DNA from: Atriophallophorus winterbourni
Lineage: Eukaryota; Platyhelminthes; Trematoda; Plagiorchiida; Microphallidae
Length of the DNA: 64,000 nt
Reading direction: 5' to 3'
Assembly (NCBI GenBank): GCA_013407085.1
Contig: JACCGJ010008365.1
Location: 35,593-99,592 of the forward strand
The notes beneath the pieces were generated by a model. It made no database searches and had not been told where the DNA came from. It saw only the letters and a program-made list of their open reading frames with translations. Positions 12,113-23,699 of this stretch are shown here, one piece after another (within the stretch, counting starts at the first letter, position 1; each line of letters starts with the position of its first letter). The translations under genes and the position numbers were made by a program.

Positions 12113-12600
12113 CAATTCAATTCAATTTTAATGGTCTAAAAAGCATAACGCTTTACAAAAAACCACAGAATAATATGACAACAACGAATAATATAACAAG
12201 CAAAAATGGGATTAGATTGCTTACTGAGCAGTTCAAGAATCAAGTAAATATCCAAAGGGCAGAAATTGTTTTCGATTGGTGGGATAGCAAATGTAGGGTT
12301 TAGGGTCAAATAGGCATCAAGGCTTCTCTTGAAAGTTTGCTGGTTTGGTGAGTTTACAACATTATCTGGCAGATTGTTCCAAGTAAAACAAACTCGCACG
12401 GCAAAAAATGTCGTCTGCAGTTGAGTCTCGAGTGAGGGACAGTTAGAGTAAATGTGTGAGCTCTTGTATTATGCGCAGTCTCTAATAGAATTTTGAGAAA
12501 TGCTACCAGAAACATTCTTATGCTTGAAGAACATTAACCCTTTACATAAGAGGATAAATAATGATACTTGTAATTGTAACTCTGCGCGAAGCGTAGTGTG
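12113..12600 (-). pseudogene. CR1-type LINE, C-terminal and 3' end
   Basis: On the minus strand AVRVCFTWNNLPDNVVNSPN, FKRSLDAYLTLNPTF matches the CR1 C-terminus. The 3' UTR ends in four ATTCA units (12,107-12,125) next to TTTAATGGTCTAAAAAGCAT. Confidence 0.8.
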
Positions 12601-13379
12601 ACCAGCATATCTCAACACCGAATCTTCATCTTTTTCGGGTACTCGAAACCAGCCAATAATTTAAGCGAATGAAGCAAGACTAATGTTGTTTCAATTTATA
12701 AAGCGAAGTAATCGCAAACCGTTCTCTACTGAAGCTGACCGAATACCTATCATTAGAAATGGTTTGCAATGATAAACACATAGTGCCTTCCGGGTAAACG
12801 GTCAAGAGCAACATCTCCCCAACTCGTTGGGTTAATGTCAAGAGTATTCTAATCTCTTTTGTAAACTTCTTTGTGCCGAAAATGTGGTCGACTTCCTGAT
12901 TTCAACTCACCATAGAGCAGATCTCTTGGAATACGATCATTTTCATTCAGTGCACACGACCAAACGAGCGCAGGTGGCGCTGACGTAGTAGAGTGAAAAT
13001 GCTCTGTAGAATAGCCTCAGAAGCACTTCATCATTTTTACTTTGTCCATTCACGATATGTTCAACTTACATGTATGAAAATATGTTGCATTCCATATTAC
13101 TGTCATACCGAATGGCATGTAGCGGTTGACCAAACAGAGCTTTCACGACTAAGAGCGTACGTCTTCTGATTATTTACCCACCAAAACGGAACACAATTAT
13201 CAACGTAACACGGCCATCAAAATCGGAGCAAGCACACGATAGCATCGTGGCGAACAGCATATTATTGAGTATTATAACGTGTTTAAGCGGGTTAGAGTAC
13301 TCAAAACTCAGAAAGCTTCATGGTAGAAAAAGCAGTAGGCCTAACAATAATCATAGGATGACGAGATCTATCGAGTATA

Positions 13380-14110
13380 AATATATAATTTTCCAAAATT
13401 CAATAGGAACACTCACATACCGCATGCTTTATCTACCATTCAACATCCAGAAAGGTAATATGTTTAACTTCAGTAAATCCTTGGAATTCACATCCTCTCT
13501 GGAATCTCAGCAACTTTCCTCGGTTACGGAAAAGAAAGACTTGGGTGTGTGGATTAGCAGTAACTTCAATTCTTAACGGCAGTGTTCTGTGGTATACAAA
13601 AATTCCTGCACAAGCTTAGCAAGGCTCATAAGGATCTTCGGTATTTTCGCAAAATAGATACTCCCACGGATGATTAACACCTATATCAAGCCAACGATGA
13701 AGCACGCTGTTCAAGCATGTTTATAAAAGGACATGACCATGCTGTAACGCGCATACCACCGTGCTACAATACTGGTTGTCATACGAGTAGAGGATTGCAA
13801 CTCTGAACTTGTGTGACTTTTCGTACCGTAGTGTCAGGGTTGACTTGATCCTGCTGTTCAACATTCTGCATATAGTGGATCACCCACTTGAAAACACCTG
13901 TTTTATCGGCAAGAAGCAGAAGTAGCAGATCACATGGCTTCAAGTTGATTATTCGGCACTCTAGATCAAATCGAGGAAAGTTCTTTTTTGCTGTTCGAGT
14001 TGGTTTTATATGGAACTCTCTGCCCGCACATATTATTTGTGCATCGAGCCTGAACATTTTCAAGGCTGAACTTAACAATAAATGATGACCAAATCCAGTC
14101 TGACACCTGA
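13380..14110 (+). pseudogene. CR1-type LINE, C-terminal half, heavily mutated
   Basis: Frames in order give LYLPFNIQKGNMFNFSKS, VTEKKDLGVWISSNFNS, NTYIKPTMKHAVQAC, YHRATILVV and AVRVGFIWNSLPAHIICASS, the thumb and C-terminal blocks of the CR1 protein, with many stops between. Confidence 0.75.
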
Positions 14111-14164
14111 ATACAAAAGCTGACTTTCCATATTGATAAAACTTGTGTTTGGTTTTTATGAATT

Positions 14165-14545
14165 CCCTATATCTTTAATCTATGCCTAATATTAAGTATT
14201 TGCTTTATGGATTTTTCAAACTTTGAATTACATTTAATTTGAATTACATAGGTATTAATTACCCGGAGTAAGTTTTTGTGCGTGAAAATCCTGAATATCC
14301 TTTTTAGAAGACTCAATATACGGTAAGCTTTATTGTATACTGTTCGGCAATGATGTCTAGGCTTGAGGTTAAACGACATCCAGATATCGGGATCTTTTAC
14401 TGCGGTGTTCCAGACGAGATCTTGCGTGCCAAACCGCAGCATTTTAAATTTAACAGGGTTAAATGGTAAATCATTTGTCTGAAACCAACGAAATAAGGTG
14501 CACAGATCAAGTTTTAGTGCCATACAGTGAAGGTAATTCAAGGTT
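14165..14545 (-). pseudogene. CR1-type LINE, reverse transcriptase thumb fragment
   Basis: On the minus strand FRWFQTNDLPFNPVKFKMLR, VKDPDIWMSFNLKPRHHCR and YRILSLLKRIFRIFTHKNLL correspond to the blocks after the FADD box. It abuts a second CR1 3' end at about 14,545. Confidence 0.75.
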
Positions 14546-14815
14546 TTTAATGGTCTAAAAAACAACACGCTTAACAATAACCATTGGATGGTAAAAATTG
14601 TTTATAAGACAAGATAATGAATTAGAGGAAGCAGTATATAAGTGTTTTGGAAACGAATAATTCAATAAAAAATCGTCTTATTTCGTTTGAAAGTCATGCA
14701 AGCTAGTGGTATGAGCAAGAATAGAAGATAAACTGTTCCAAGTAAAACAGACACGTACAGAGTAAAATTAACTTCTACAGTTTAGTCGGGAGTGAGGTAA
14801 CACCAGCGGATATTC
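14545..14815 (-). mobile_element. CR1-type LINE 3' end, second copy
   Basis: The minus strand contains CCATCCAATGGTTATTGTTA, AGCGTGTTGTTTTTTAGACC, the CR1 3' UTR, preceded by remnants of the C-terminus near 14.65-14.8 kb. It is joined end to end with the previous fragment in the same orientation. Confidence 0.65.
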
Positions 14816-14895
14816 ATGGCCCGGAAGCCGGTAGTGGCGTGTAAGTGATGGGGATGTGAGCACCACAATACATTCCTGAGTTCTAGTTCTTATAG
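14816..14895 (+). repeat. Hammerhead-family fragment, ribozyme 3' side
   Basis: Contains AGCCGGTAGTGGCGTGTAAG and TGATGGGGATGTGAGCACCA, which match the segment from helix III onwards in the 36 kb units. The core upstream is replaced by unrelated sequence. Confidence 0.6.
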
Positions 14896-16104
14896 CGAGA
14901 TATCTAGGTCAAAACATTTCGTTAATATTTTCATTTTTAGTAATGGATCTAGATGTGTTTTAAAATCATGTGAAGAGGTTCAATTCTCTTGATTTTCCGA
15001 AGAAGATTCCAGAGTTTAGCATACCTATTCGAGTTAAAGTTTTTTTCCTACTTTCGTGCGGAATATTTTTAGTTACACTATGTTAACTTGATTTCTTAAA
15101 TTATACCAATAATATTGTGGGAAGCGAATAGGTGAATTTATATCTATATTATCAAAAGATATCATGCTAAAAACTGTATTAGGTTCTGTCTAATTCTACA
15201 GAACCATGATGGTTCTGGCATGAGCTGCTTAGACCTTTCTCTAAGTGATAGATTCGAGCCATTTCCAATGATTGAATTAGTACAAGTATGTTGTTGTTTT
15301 CCAAAACGATGCTAGCGGTTTTGTTTCGGGTGCTATATATTATTTTACAATAATCAAAGAGAGGTATAGTGAAAAGTTCATAATTGCATCGGTGTACTAT
15401 TTAACTTTTAACTTTTGCAGTGTCCATCGGCGTGACATAGGTAACCATTTTGGAAGTAATGAGTGTAGCACTCAATTCTTCAGCTCTGTTATGGTTACTT
15501 AGGAATTGGTCACCATAGTTCTGCCTCTGCTGGACGAAACTAAGTTGGCTAACCCCGACGATAGACATCCGACTGTTCTTCAACCGATAGTTACTATAAT
15601 TAGCCTTGCGGCATGCAAACAATTTGCAGCTAGCTTACTCCTATAGTATACTACCTGATGATTGAAAACTAAAGGCTACGATAGCCATACACAAAGGTCC
15701 GTTGCCCGCAAATATAGACTAGTAAGCGTGAATAGCATTCTTCGCAAGTGATTGGAGAAAATAATTTTGCACATAATTTATTCATCTTCATATCGTTTTT
15801 GATATCTTATTCTCCTTGAATTGAATTCGAAGGTCAAAGTGGAAGTTTGCTTCTTACGATATGTTTTAAATTGTTGAGGATATCCGAGTTATTTCACGAT
15901 TAACACAAATAATTTTATTCAATCTCCAACGCATTCGATAATGGTCACGACTCGTAAAAGTGCAAAAGTAGATCAAGGAAGCTTCAAGATGGGGGCTCCG
16001 GTGCTCACTCTGAGATTCTTGTATGTGCGAAAAATGTTGCTGACAGCTGCTCAAGTAAAATATGTTTAAAGTGGATGCATATTCGATGAGGTAAAAGGAG
16101 GCAA
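14896..16104. other. Intergenic DNA, no gene seen
   Basis: Short minus-strand frames at 15.4-15.6 and 15.87-16.05 kb show no motif. AT-rich, no clear repeat. Confidence 0.55.
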
Positions 16105-16265
16105 TTCAATTCAATTTTGATGGTCTAAAAAGCATATAGCTTGACAAAAACCACAGAATAATATGGGAATTACGAACAACATGGGTAGAAAAACGGGATT
16201 TCAAGATTCAAGATTCAAGATTGTTTGCTTACTGAGCAGTTCAGGAATCAAGTAAAAATCCATTG
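16105..16265 (-). mobile_element. CR1-type LINE 3' end
   Basis: CAATTCAATTCAATTTTGAT, GGTCTAAAAAGCATATAGCT is the reverse complement of the family's 3' UTR and tail. TCAAGATTCAAGATTCAAG at 16,200-16,220 is a second tail repeat and marks the junction with the next copy. Confidence 0.75.
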
Positions 16266-16811
16266 GACAGAAACTGGTTTCAAAGTTCAAAGCTTTTATG
16301 GTGTAAATTGTATAGGTACACAGTTTGGATTGGTCAACATGAAATTGTCCAAATTCGATTTGAATATATCCAAGTTGGGTGAATGTGCAACATTACAGGG
16401 TAGGTAGTTCCAGGTAAAGCATACACGTATAGAATAAAAGTACCTTCGACAGTTTAGTCTCGAGTCGGGAATATGTACTGTATAGTCGTGACTCCGGCTG
16501 GTTCTGGGTGGTAGTCGCGTGAATAGTTGATTTAGGGGATGGTTGGGGGTATGCAGTATATTGAACACAAGTATCAAATCACCTCTAAGACGGCGGTAGC
16601 GAAAGTCGAATAGATTGAGACTTGCAATACGATCTTTGTATTGTTTGTGCTTCAAACCGCGTACGAGCTTCGTGGTCCGATGATATATTCTCTGCAAGAG
16701 GCTGATGTCCTTCTGTAGCCAGGGTGACCAAACCTGAACCGCATACTCCATGGTTGGCCTCAAGTACGTATTAATTATTCGATGAACGGTTACTAAAAAG
16801 CTCATTTGCAT
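16266..16811 (-). pseudogene. CR1-type LINE, C-terminal fragment with open frame
   Basis: An open frame of 171 codons on the minus strand: HRIINTYLRPTMEYAVQVWS, YHRTTKLVRGLKHKQYKDRI, DLILVFNILHTPNHPL, SRLNCRRYFYSIRVCFTWN. It is a 5'-truncated copy covering only the C-terminal third of the protein. Its upstream edge meets a degenerate hammerhead copy. Confidence 0.85.
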
Positions 16812-16868
16812 GCATCTCTATCACACACCCCACGACCGGTTTCGTGCTGTTTGCAATCATCATGCAGT
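16812..16868 (-). repeat. Degenerate hammerhead copy
   Basis: On the minus strand this reads CATGATGA, TTGC-AAACA-GCAC, GAAACCGGTCGTGGGGTGTG. The cleavage side is identical to the 24.4 kb ribozyme. The first core C has become A and the base of helix II is mismatched, so activity is unlikely. It lies between a CR1 remnant and a scrap of the SINE-like repeat. Confidence 0.65.
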
Positions 16869-16905
16869 GTATGGTATGGTATAAAAGCACAAGCCTGATC
16901 CAGTC
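16869..16905 (-). repeat. SINE-like repeat scrap
   Basis: GTATGGTATGGTATAAAAGC, ACAAGCCTGATCCAG is the tail end of the family and the only piece of it found before 28 kb. Confidence 0.6.
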
Positions 16906-16929
16906 AACCGCGGATGTCCGGGTAGTGGG

Positions 16930-17150
16930 CGGATGGGGTCAATCAGGGCCAAACTGCATATTCTACTCGATCTAACATTAATCACCTCACCACGAGCGCT
17001 TCGCGCCAACTTGTTGATTGTGTCCCTATTCAACCTTTCTACCGTTAATCGCATTCATCCACGAAACCACAACAAAATGAGAAAGTATTCGGTCAAACGC
17101 GTTATTTACATACATGATAATGAATAAAGCATCAAACATCTATCTTTCGT
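16930..17150. repeat. Unclassified repeat related to 26.03-26.24 kb
   Basis: CGTTAATCGCATTCATCCAC, GAAACCACAACAAAATGAGA resembles CGCTAATCAAGTTCACCCAC, GAATCCCAAATCACAAGAGA at 26,180-26,222. A second block, AATTGATTTCGTGCCAAAAG, near 17,225, resembles AATCCATTTCGTGCCGACCT near 26,543. The spacing between the blocks is comparable, which suggests a mobile element of at least 300 bases. Confidence 0.45.
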
Positions 17151-17229
17151 AAATAAAAATCACCTTATACAAATCTGTACAGAAATATGTCGGTAAGAGA
17201 TGTCGCCTTGATTCGATTTGCCAATTGAT

Positions 17230-17870
17230 TTCGTGCCAAAAGGTTCACTTCAAATCAACATTGTTCTGGGCTGTCGGAAAGAGTTCTTGGATTCTGGGTA
17301 TGCGGCAAGATGAAGAGCAGCGTGTATTGTGAGGTCATCTACAAGCATGCTTCCAAGCTTCTAGGCATTCTGCCATGGATTTCAAAAAATCGCCTGGAAC
17401 ATTACCCACAATCATGAAAACTTAATTAATTCCAACCATACAGCATGCGTTGCAAGTTTGGACTCTTGTTTGATACAATATGCCATCGTGCAACAAACAC
17501 GTGAGTGGTTTCTGGAAAATAACGTGCGGGGAACGATTGGAAGACTAAGACTCCATATCCGTCTTCAAAGAAGCCTTTGGAGTTAAGTGATACATACGTA
17601 CCCCACGTCATCCTTTAAAACGAATAACGTGAGTCACAACATACACGCGGCCATTCAGCTACACTACAAATACCCCATTCCCGTATCAGCTGGCGCCCAT
17701 ATTTTTATTCTGTACGTGCCTGTTACCTTTGGAATGCTATCCCCGAAAGTATTCTTACAGCTCTCAACGTAAAAATGTATTCGAAATTCGGACATTTATT
17801 TGTTGCAGCTTTCGCTGAACAACACCGGATTAATATTTTGCATTTCTGTTCACAAGCTAATACAGTATCA
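17230..17870 (+). pseudogene. CR1-type LINE, C-terminal fragment
   Basis: The sequence decodes in pieces to DLGFWVCGKMKSSVYCEVIY, KHASKLLGILPWISKN and, after a gap, the region equivalent to PHSRxxCRRYFxSVR and LWNAIPES. It is the nearest relative of the 2.2-2.6 kb fragment. Confidence 0.6.
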
Positions 17871-18431
17871 TGGGTATTTCTAATAATTTAATATTGTTGT
17901 CGTTGTATCATTTCGAATAACGGTTGTCACTTTGCTACTTATTCTAAAAAATTGTCTGTGAAGGAAAGCTTCATATGATGATTTTGAAATAACAATATCT
18001 TGCGTTCTGAAGCTTGCAGTTTGGTCCTGCTACAGTGCTTAAAGCGGAGATAGCACAACTCGAATATCTGGATATCTTTATTTGAAGGTAACTAATCAAG
18101 TATATCCTTTGGGATTCCCGATCATAATAATTTAGTTTGATATGCAGCTTTCCTGTTTATTCTTGATCAGAGCACGTAAGAAACCTCTTTTTAACATTGC
18201 TATCTGGCCTCAAAATCGGTAAAGACTACAGGTCCCCGAAATCCAGGATTTCTTAGTCAAGTTTATGCAGAGACGCGTCGCATCTAAATGTTTCAAAGGT
18301 TTCTGCTCCGGAAGTAAGTAAGAGGGTCATTATTGATATAGTTAAGACGTCTGAAAACTTAGAAATTTACAATTAATGCCGCCGAACCTAATTTGAAAAT
18401 TCTGATCGATTACAAGGGCGGCTAGATTGAA

Positions 18432-18504
18432 ATGCGATCAATGTTTGCTGGATACAAAGTCATATTTTTGATCTTCCTTCTTGCTTATCCGGGATCACCT
18501 GAAG
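18432..18504 (+). CDS. Double cystine-knot secreted peptide, exon 1 (signal peptide)
   Basis: First exon of a two-exon gene. The ATG at 18,432 (a second in-frame ATG follows at 18,441) opens MRSMFAGYKV, a hydrophobic core IFLIFLLAY and PGSPE, a typical secretory signal. The frame hits a stop soon after, so splicing is needed. The only donor that fits the phase-1 acceptor of exon 2 is AAG|GCGAGT after 18,504, a GC donor; no GT gives the right phase. Spliced length is 306 bases, exactly 102 codons including the stop. No clear TATA box is seen upstream. Confidence 0.7.
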
Positions 18505-18629
18505 GCGAGTTCTTGTGATATTTATTCAACTTGAATTAATTCGTTTTCTGAATTTTATATAAGTGGTTGAATAAAAATGGCTATATGTTAAATAATTGGT
18601 TCGATACGGTGTGTAACGTTTGCCTTCAG

Positions 18630-18862
18630 ATAAAAGCTGCCAACCTGAAGGAAATCCTTGCCATTGGCTGCCAGAGGATTATTGCTGCGAGGGAACCTAT
18701 TGTTTGAACGATGTGTGCACCAAATGCAAAGAAATTGGCGAATCTTGCTTGAATTCAAACGAGTGCTGTAATGCACTGTGCTACCCAGACACTTGTGTAA
18801 ATTTCGAAGAAGGTTTCGAAATGGCTGCAAAAGATGGAAATTTGGAGCAAGAAAAAGAGTGA
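18630..18862 (+). CDS. Double cystine-knot secreted peptide, exon 2 (mature peptide)
   Basis: Encodes the mature cysteine-rich part of a 101-residue secreted peptide. After acceptor GTTTGCCTTCAG the frame shows 12 cysteines as two tandem sets: C-x6-C-x7-CC-x4-C-x4-C, a two-residue linker, then C-x6-C-x5-CC-x3-C-x4-C. Each set has the six-cysteine order of an inhibitor cystine knot (knottin). The tail (EEGFEMAAKDGN, LEQEKE) is acidic and may be unstructured. Knottin folds occur in channel blockers, protease inhibitors, antimicrobial peptides and signalling ligands; the sequence does not tell which. A paralogue lies 4 kb downstream on the same strand with identical spacing, so this is probably a small tandem family. 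A colipase/Dickkopf-like fold is an alternative reading of the pattern. Confidence 0.8.
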
Positions 18863-21265
18863 TAAAACTTGGTCGTTTATTCATTCAGTATTGTACCATA
18901 ATCAATTAGATTCAGATATAACGTGCTCTAGTTTTTTGGGTGTACGTTGTGGTGGTCAAGGCTATGTGAAGATTTCAGTATATATTTAGAAATGAAAAAG
19001 TAACCACTCACAATAATTCTTCAATCCAATTGTAAAGCGATGCTCCCAGGATGGTCAATTGACAGATTCCGTCCAGATGTCAATGTATTATTACAGATAC
19101 AGCCGTGGCAGATCCGAGAAAAAGGTACGGCTGAAATATGGATCAATTCTTTTAGATCGGGCAAGCGATCTTCCCTCAACTAGCAGTCAGAATTCCAAAG
19201 CACGCAGCATGGGTATCAAATGAGATGAGAAAAGCAACTCCGATCTGCAGGAAATTTGTATTCGCAAAAACCGCGTACAGAAAACACCATAACGTTTTAC
19301 GGCGATCAAATGCGATTTTAAATCAAGATTTCCATGTATTATTTAAACTGGGCAGTTCATAATGTAGAAATTGAATAAAACTGACTGAAATTGTAGCGAT
19401 ATTTAGCTCTCGAGTTTGCCTTTTAGAAAATAGAGAGAAAGGAAACATCTAAGTGATCGTTCATTTTAAGGATTTGAATTCTAGAACATTTATAACTATG
19501 TAATAAGTTCTTCTAGTGAAGAATAGAATAATGTAAGCGTAACTTAAAAGAAAATGAAGAAATTTATTCGTGAACACTAAATTTCAGCGAACAATATCGT
19601 TCTATCAAAGCGAATTTCTGATAATATATTGATGGAAAAATATTACAAGTTCATACTTTCTGGACAGATATGATATGCTCCGATTACAAGGACAGCAACA
19701 AAACATACATTGTTCGAAGTATAAAATGTGCATACAATTTGAAACGTCCTGATAATGTCGAATTAGATGTCGTAACAAACGTAGTTATATTGAACTCAAT
19801 AGCAACGAAGAAAATTATGTAATAGTATCAATGTGTAGAGATATTGGAACATAAACATGTCAATTATTGTTTAGAAAAGATATCGATTTGATGCTATTTG
19901 ATAAATTTGATAGTAAAAGCAAACATATTCGGGTAATCGCACGTTGAAAATGCTAATTAATGACGATGTAAGGCCTTACGAAGGTTTTTTTTAACGAAAC
20001 CCACGTATTTATGAATCAGCATTCCTGATTCACATCCATCTTTCGGATTATACATCTGGGAATGGTAATAATAAGTTCTAATCGGTGAGCATACATGGAA
20101 TTAAAACGAAAAATATAAAGCAGTTGAATCAGAAACAAGCTATAGTTTAAGGTTCTCTCAACCATTCGTTTCAGAAGAAAATACAGCCGGGTAAATTACA
20201 ACTAAAGTGGCAATTTATTTTAAATGGAACCAGCAATTTGGAATCAGTATTGATAATTTAGCACCTAAATTCATCTTTATCAGCCTTGGTCAGTAATAGC
20301 AACTCGATCAGTAATCGAACTCGAACTCATATTTTATCAAGTTTCAAACTTTTAATATTAATTGCAAGCAATTTGGTAAATGTATCACCACAGAATTGTA
20401 GTTCATCCGGGATGTTGAATATAATAAGAGGTCAATAGAAAGGCATACATACACTCAGTATGTAAATAAAGATGCGCACAATGCTTGGTTCACTACTCAG
20501 TTCCTCCGATTTGCAATTACACTAGTCAAAACGCGACATGAACAGAAATCGTGACTGCAGGTTCGTGATACCCATGCCGATGCAAGTGAGCTGAAGTAAC
20601 TTTGCGTGACATCAGAAGTTGGTTGTTGAAATAATTATACTTGTGGGATATAATTTATCATTAGAATTTTGTATAACCAATAGGATAACTTACAATTCTT
20701 CTTTAAGAAAGGTTCATGTGACTCAAACTGTTTAGCTGCTTATCGTAAGCCGAATTTCGGAGCTAAGGTAGAAGTTTGCGTACTGGGTAATACTGCGTTT
20801 AAAACAAAGTGATATCCTTGGAGAGACATATTGATCGTGTAATCTGTTGTGAAGCCTGTTGATATACCCGTAGTTATAGGTAGGGTCTTTTGCGTAAGCT
20901 GCCAGAATGCGCGTCACAAAATACCTAGCATCACACTTGCGAGTTTCTAAAAAAATCTTTCAATAAATACTGCTGTTAAGACTGTTGCTGGCACAAAGGT
21001 CGAGGTATTTTTCAGATATGATACGAACAAGAAAGTTGTTAAATGAAAAACTAATTTTGACCGCTTTGGGTTAAAGAGAATTTCACTTAGGCGAAACCAC
21101 CGATAAGTAGAAACAAGTTTTCTTCTGTAGACTGTAATCACTACCACGATTAATTGTTTAAGGTGTTATTTTCTTTTATAAAAGTTAGAATTATATCTGG
21201 GAAAGAACCTTGTATATCTCGACTTACAATGTCTAATAGTTTCGATGAGGCAACAACACCATCAC
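18863..21265. other. AT-rich DNA between the cysteine-rich peptide genes
   Basis: Holds the 3' region of the first peptide gene and more than 2 kb with no motif-bearing frame. I searched it for a signal-peptide exon for the second peptide and found none that ends in the required phase. The stretch 21,473-22,490 is similar in character. Confidence 0.55.
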
Positions 21266-21472
21266 GAATTCAAAATATAGATATCTATATATATATATTA
21301 CATATATATATGTATATATAATATAAGTTTAGTGGCGACTTCTGTTATATATATATCTATATAGATATATATATATAGATATATATATATATAGAGATAG
21401 AGATATATATCTAGATATAGATATAGATTATAGATAGTATATATATGATATATATATAGATATACGAAGGAG
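21266..21472. repeat. (TA)n-rich microsatellite
   Basis: About 200 bases of TA, GATATA and TAGATA units with one interruption near 21,325. Likely polymorphic in length. Confidence 0.95.
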
Positions 21473-22490
21473 AGAGACTAACTCACGATATTTTGTTCAG
21501 TTAAAAATAAAATCGAAGGGCTCGGTAAATACAATTTACAATAAACGTTCTTAAACTCTAAACAGCTGTTTTAACGGTTTCTGTCAAATATTCGTTAAGA
21601 ATTAAAGAATACATTTCTCCACTAACCGACTTTGGACATTCGTGTAGTAAAGAAATCAGCGAAAGCAACTTTTAAGTATAGTGCAGCGGTTAACCGAAAC
21701 ACATTTCTGTATATAGAGTGAAATATATTTGGCTAGTAGGTTGTACAGCTATTCGTGAACTTACTTATTTCTGGAAACATGCTTCCTCTAAAATATTCAG
21801 AAATTCTGCTCCGTGTGTGTGTTGCTTTAAATTGATACAAAATAAACGGTCAATAGCAGCACCAGGATATTACACACCTTATTAATTGTCTACGACCAAC
21901 GTCAAAAGTTCAATGATTGCAATTTGTAAAAAATCTTTGAGACAAATAAAACAGATTAATTGATCAAGATTAACATTCGAAAAGAAATGATGCAATAAAA
22001 GAATAAGTGAGAATAAGATTGAAATTTATTTAAATTAACTGTCTGAGCGTTCTTTTCTATCTAATCCAATTCAAATTATCAAAGAGATAATTATCTCGAC
22101 AGATAAACAATCTGGTCGTGACTGACTTTTAACATCAATATCTATTTTTTCGAATCAACGAATCGCATTAATTTTAACACCGGTGTACCACGCGATCGAT
22201 TCGCTAATTTAATTTACTTCGTTACTATAAAAAGAAAAGTAGTCCAGTTTACCATATTTTTCACTAGTGAAACGGAATAGTTTTCAGATGCAAATCTTCA
22301 ATAACTTTAATTCCACTTGATTTAAAAAGATACATCATGACCATTAGAGTAAATGACCGCTAATTAAACGATGTTCTGTCCTGTTTATATTATTTTTTCG
22401 AATGCTACATTATGGAAAATGTTCGTGACCGATCGGAGAATCATAATCATGGAAGAAGAAACTTTGTAATGAATCGGTGAGAGTAATTTA

Positions 22491-22545
22491 TTGGTAACGT
22501 TTCGCTTCTGACCCAGAAGCTTCGTCAAACCAATTGTGTCAGTTC
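22491..22545 (-). repeat. Hammerhead-like retroelement scrap
   Basis: On the minus strand TTTGACGAAGCTTCTGGGTC, AGAAGCGAAACGTTACC has helix II GCTTCT/AGAAGC, GAAAC and a GTT triplet, arranged as in the Penelope-associated motif at 57.27 kb. The first core C is replaced by T and there is an extra base before helix II, so it is degenerate at best. Confidence 0.4.
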
Positions 22546-22878
22546 GAACAGAGATCAAGCTTTAATTTCATTCACCTGGCCAATCGCAAGCTGTTTGAGG
22601 ACTGCACAGGCCATGGTGGGTCCTGCGCTCGTTAAGATAGAGAGGCGTGATCAATATCGACTGACCCACCATCACCCCTACGTGCCATATAATCCCTCGA
22701 TTGTTTTGGTCTTGGCAGGTTTGAATGACATCTGCTTACAGATTAGCTCGATTGCGTACTCGGTGCGCACACTGGGGGTCAAGCACGTTTATGTTTATCG
22801 AAAAGTTACCAATAAACTGCTCCCACAGTTTCAATACAAACGTTCTTTTTTCATGATTATTCTATGTTACTATTTCAG

Positions 22879-23087
22879 ATCTTCCTCCATGCGTACCGGA
22901 AGGCGGTGCTTGTTCATGGCTGCCGACTGAGAGATGCTGTCAGGGAACTTTGTGTACTCATAGCAAGTGTACCATATGTCAGAAACTCGGAGAACCCTGC
23001 ATCAACTCAAACGAATGTTGCGCAGCCGTTTGCAAAAATGATATTTGTCAGGGTTTTCATGTTCTGTACGAGGAGCTTGAGGGTTAA
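22879..23087 (+). CDS. Paralogous double cystine-knot peptide, exon 2 (exon 1 not found)
   Basis: After the acceptor GTTACTATTTCAG, with the same phase-1 start as the gene at 18.6 kb, the frame reads DLPPCVPEGGACSWLP and continues to a TAA stop at 23,085-23,087. The 12 cysteines have exactly the spacing of the upstream gene, and blocks such as PEGxxCxWLP and NSNECC are shared, while most other residues differ. The acidic tail is shorter (VLYEELEG). An AATAAA occurs about 55 bases after the stop. I found no convincing signal-peptide exon between 19 and 22.8 kb; a hammerhead-like retroelement scrap near 22.5 kb suggests the first intron has been invaded. It is either a gene with a long first intron or a 5'-broken copy. 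The open frame and conserved cysteines argue for function until recently. Confidence 0.72.
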
Positions 23088-23699
23088 GTCGGTGAAAACG
23101 CTGAGAGTGCAGTTCCATTTTGTGCCTAATGAAACCAATAAACTCTTGCAACAGTCACTTGGTTCGTTTAAACGTATTTTCAGGAAGAACTAAAATTAAC
23201 GACCGGATGTTGTTGAAAAGGGCCCTTGGTATTATGGATTCCGATTCCTACAGCATTGCAATATTCCATATGAGACAAATGCATTCCCTTTTCTAATCGG
23301 GAAGCAGTGGGTTTTACTGTGGCTCTCAAACCTAATGACAAACTATTATTCAAACGTTTTTCTAAGGATAGACTTCAAAGCTTTCCGCTAAATCATTCCA
23401 GTAAGAACAAACATTTGTACAGCTAACTAGAGGCGATGTAATTAGTGTCAGCAAGGGTGATTTTGTGCGCGAATGATTTTGTAGGCTGAAATAAATGTGG
23501 TTATTTTATAATTCCCGTGGCCTGTACTCGTGAGTGGATATTTTCGAGGCGTCAGATCTTTCGTTGACCTTGCTTCTTAAAGTCAGGGAAAACATACTGG
23601 TCTATCATTACTGCAGGTACCACTAAGAGGATTCGAATTGCGAATTTAGAAGATTTTCCCACTTTGCCAAGCTTTCTGTAATGGTTTCTTTTAAATTCT

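Noticed and set aside
22595..22930. Frame starting MRTAQAMVGPALVKI as exon 1 of the second cysteine-rich peptide
   Set aside because: It lacks an N-terminal signal peptide and needs an unsupported donor; the hydrophobic patch IVLVLAG lies internally. The phase could fit, so it is only a remote possibility.
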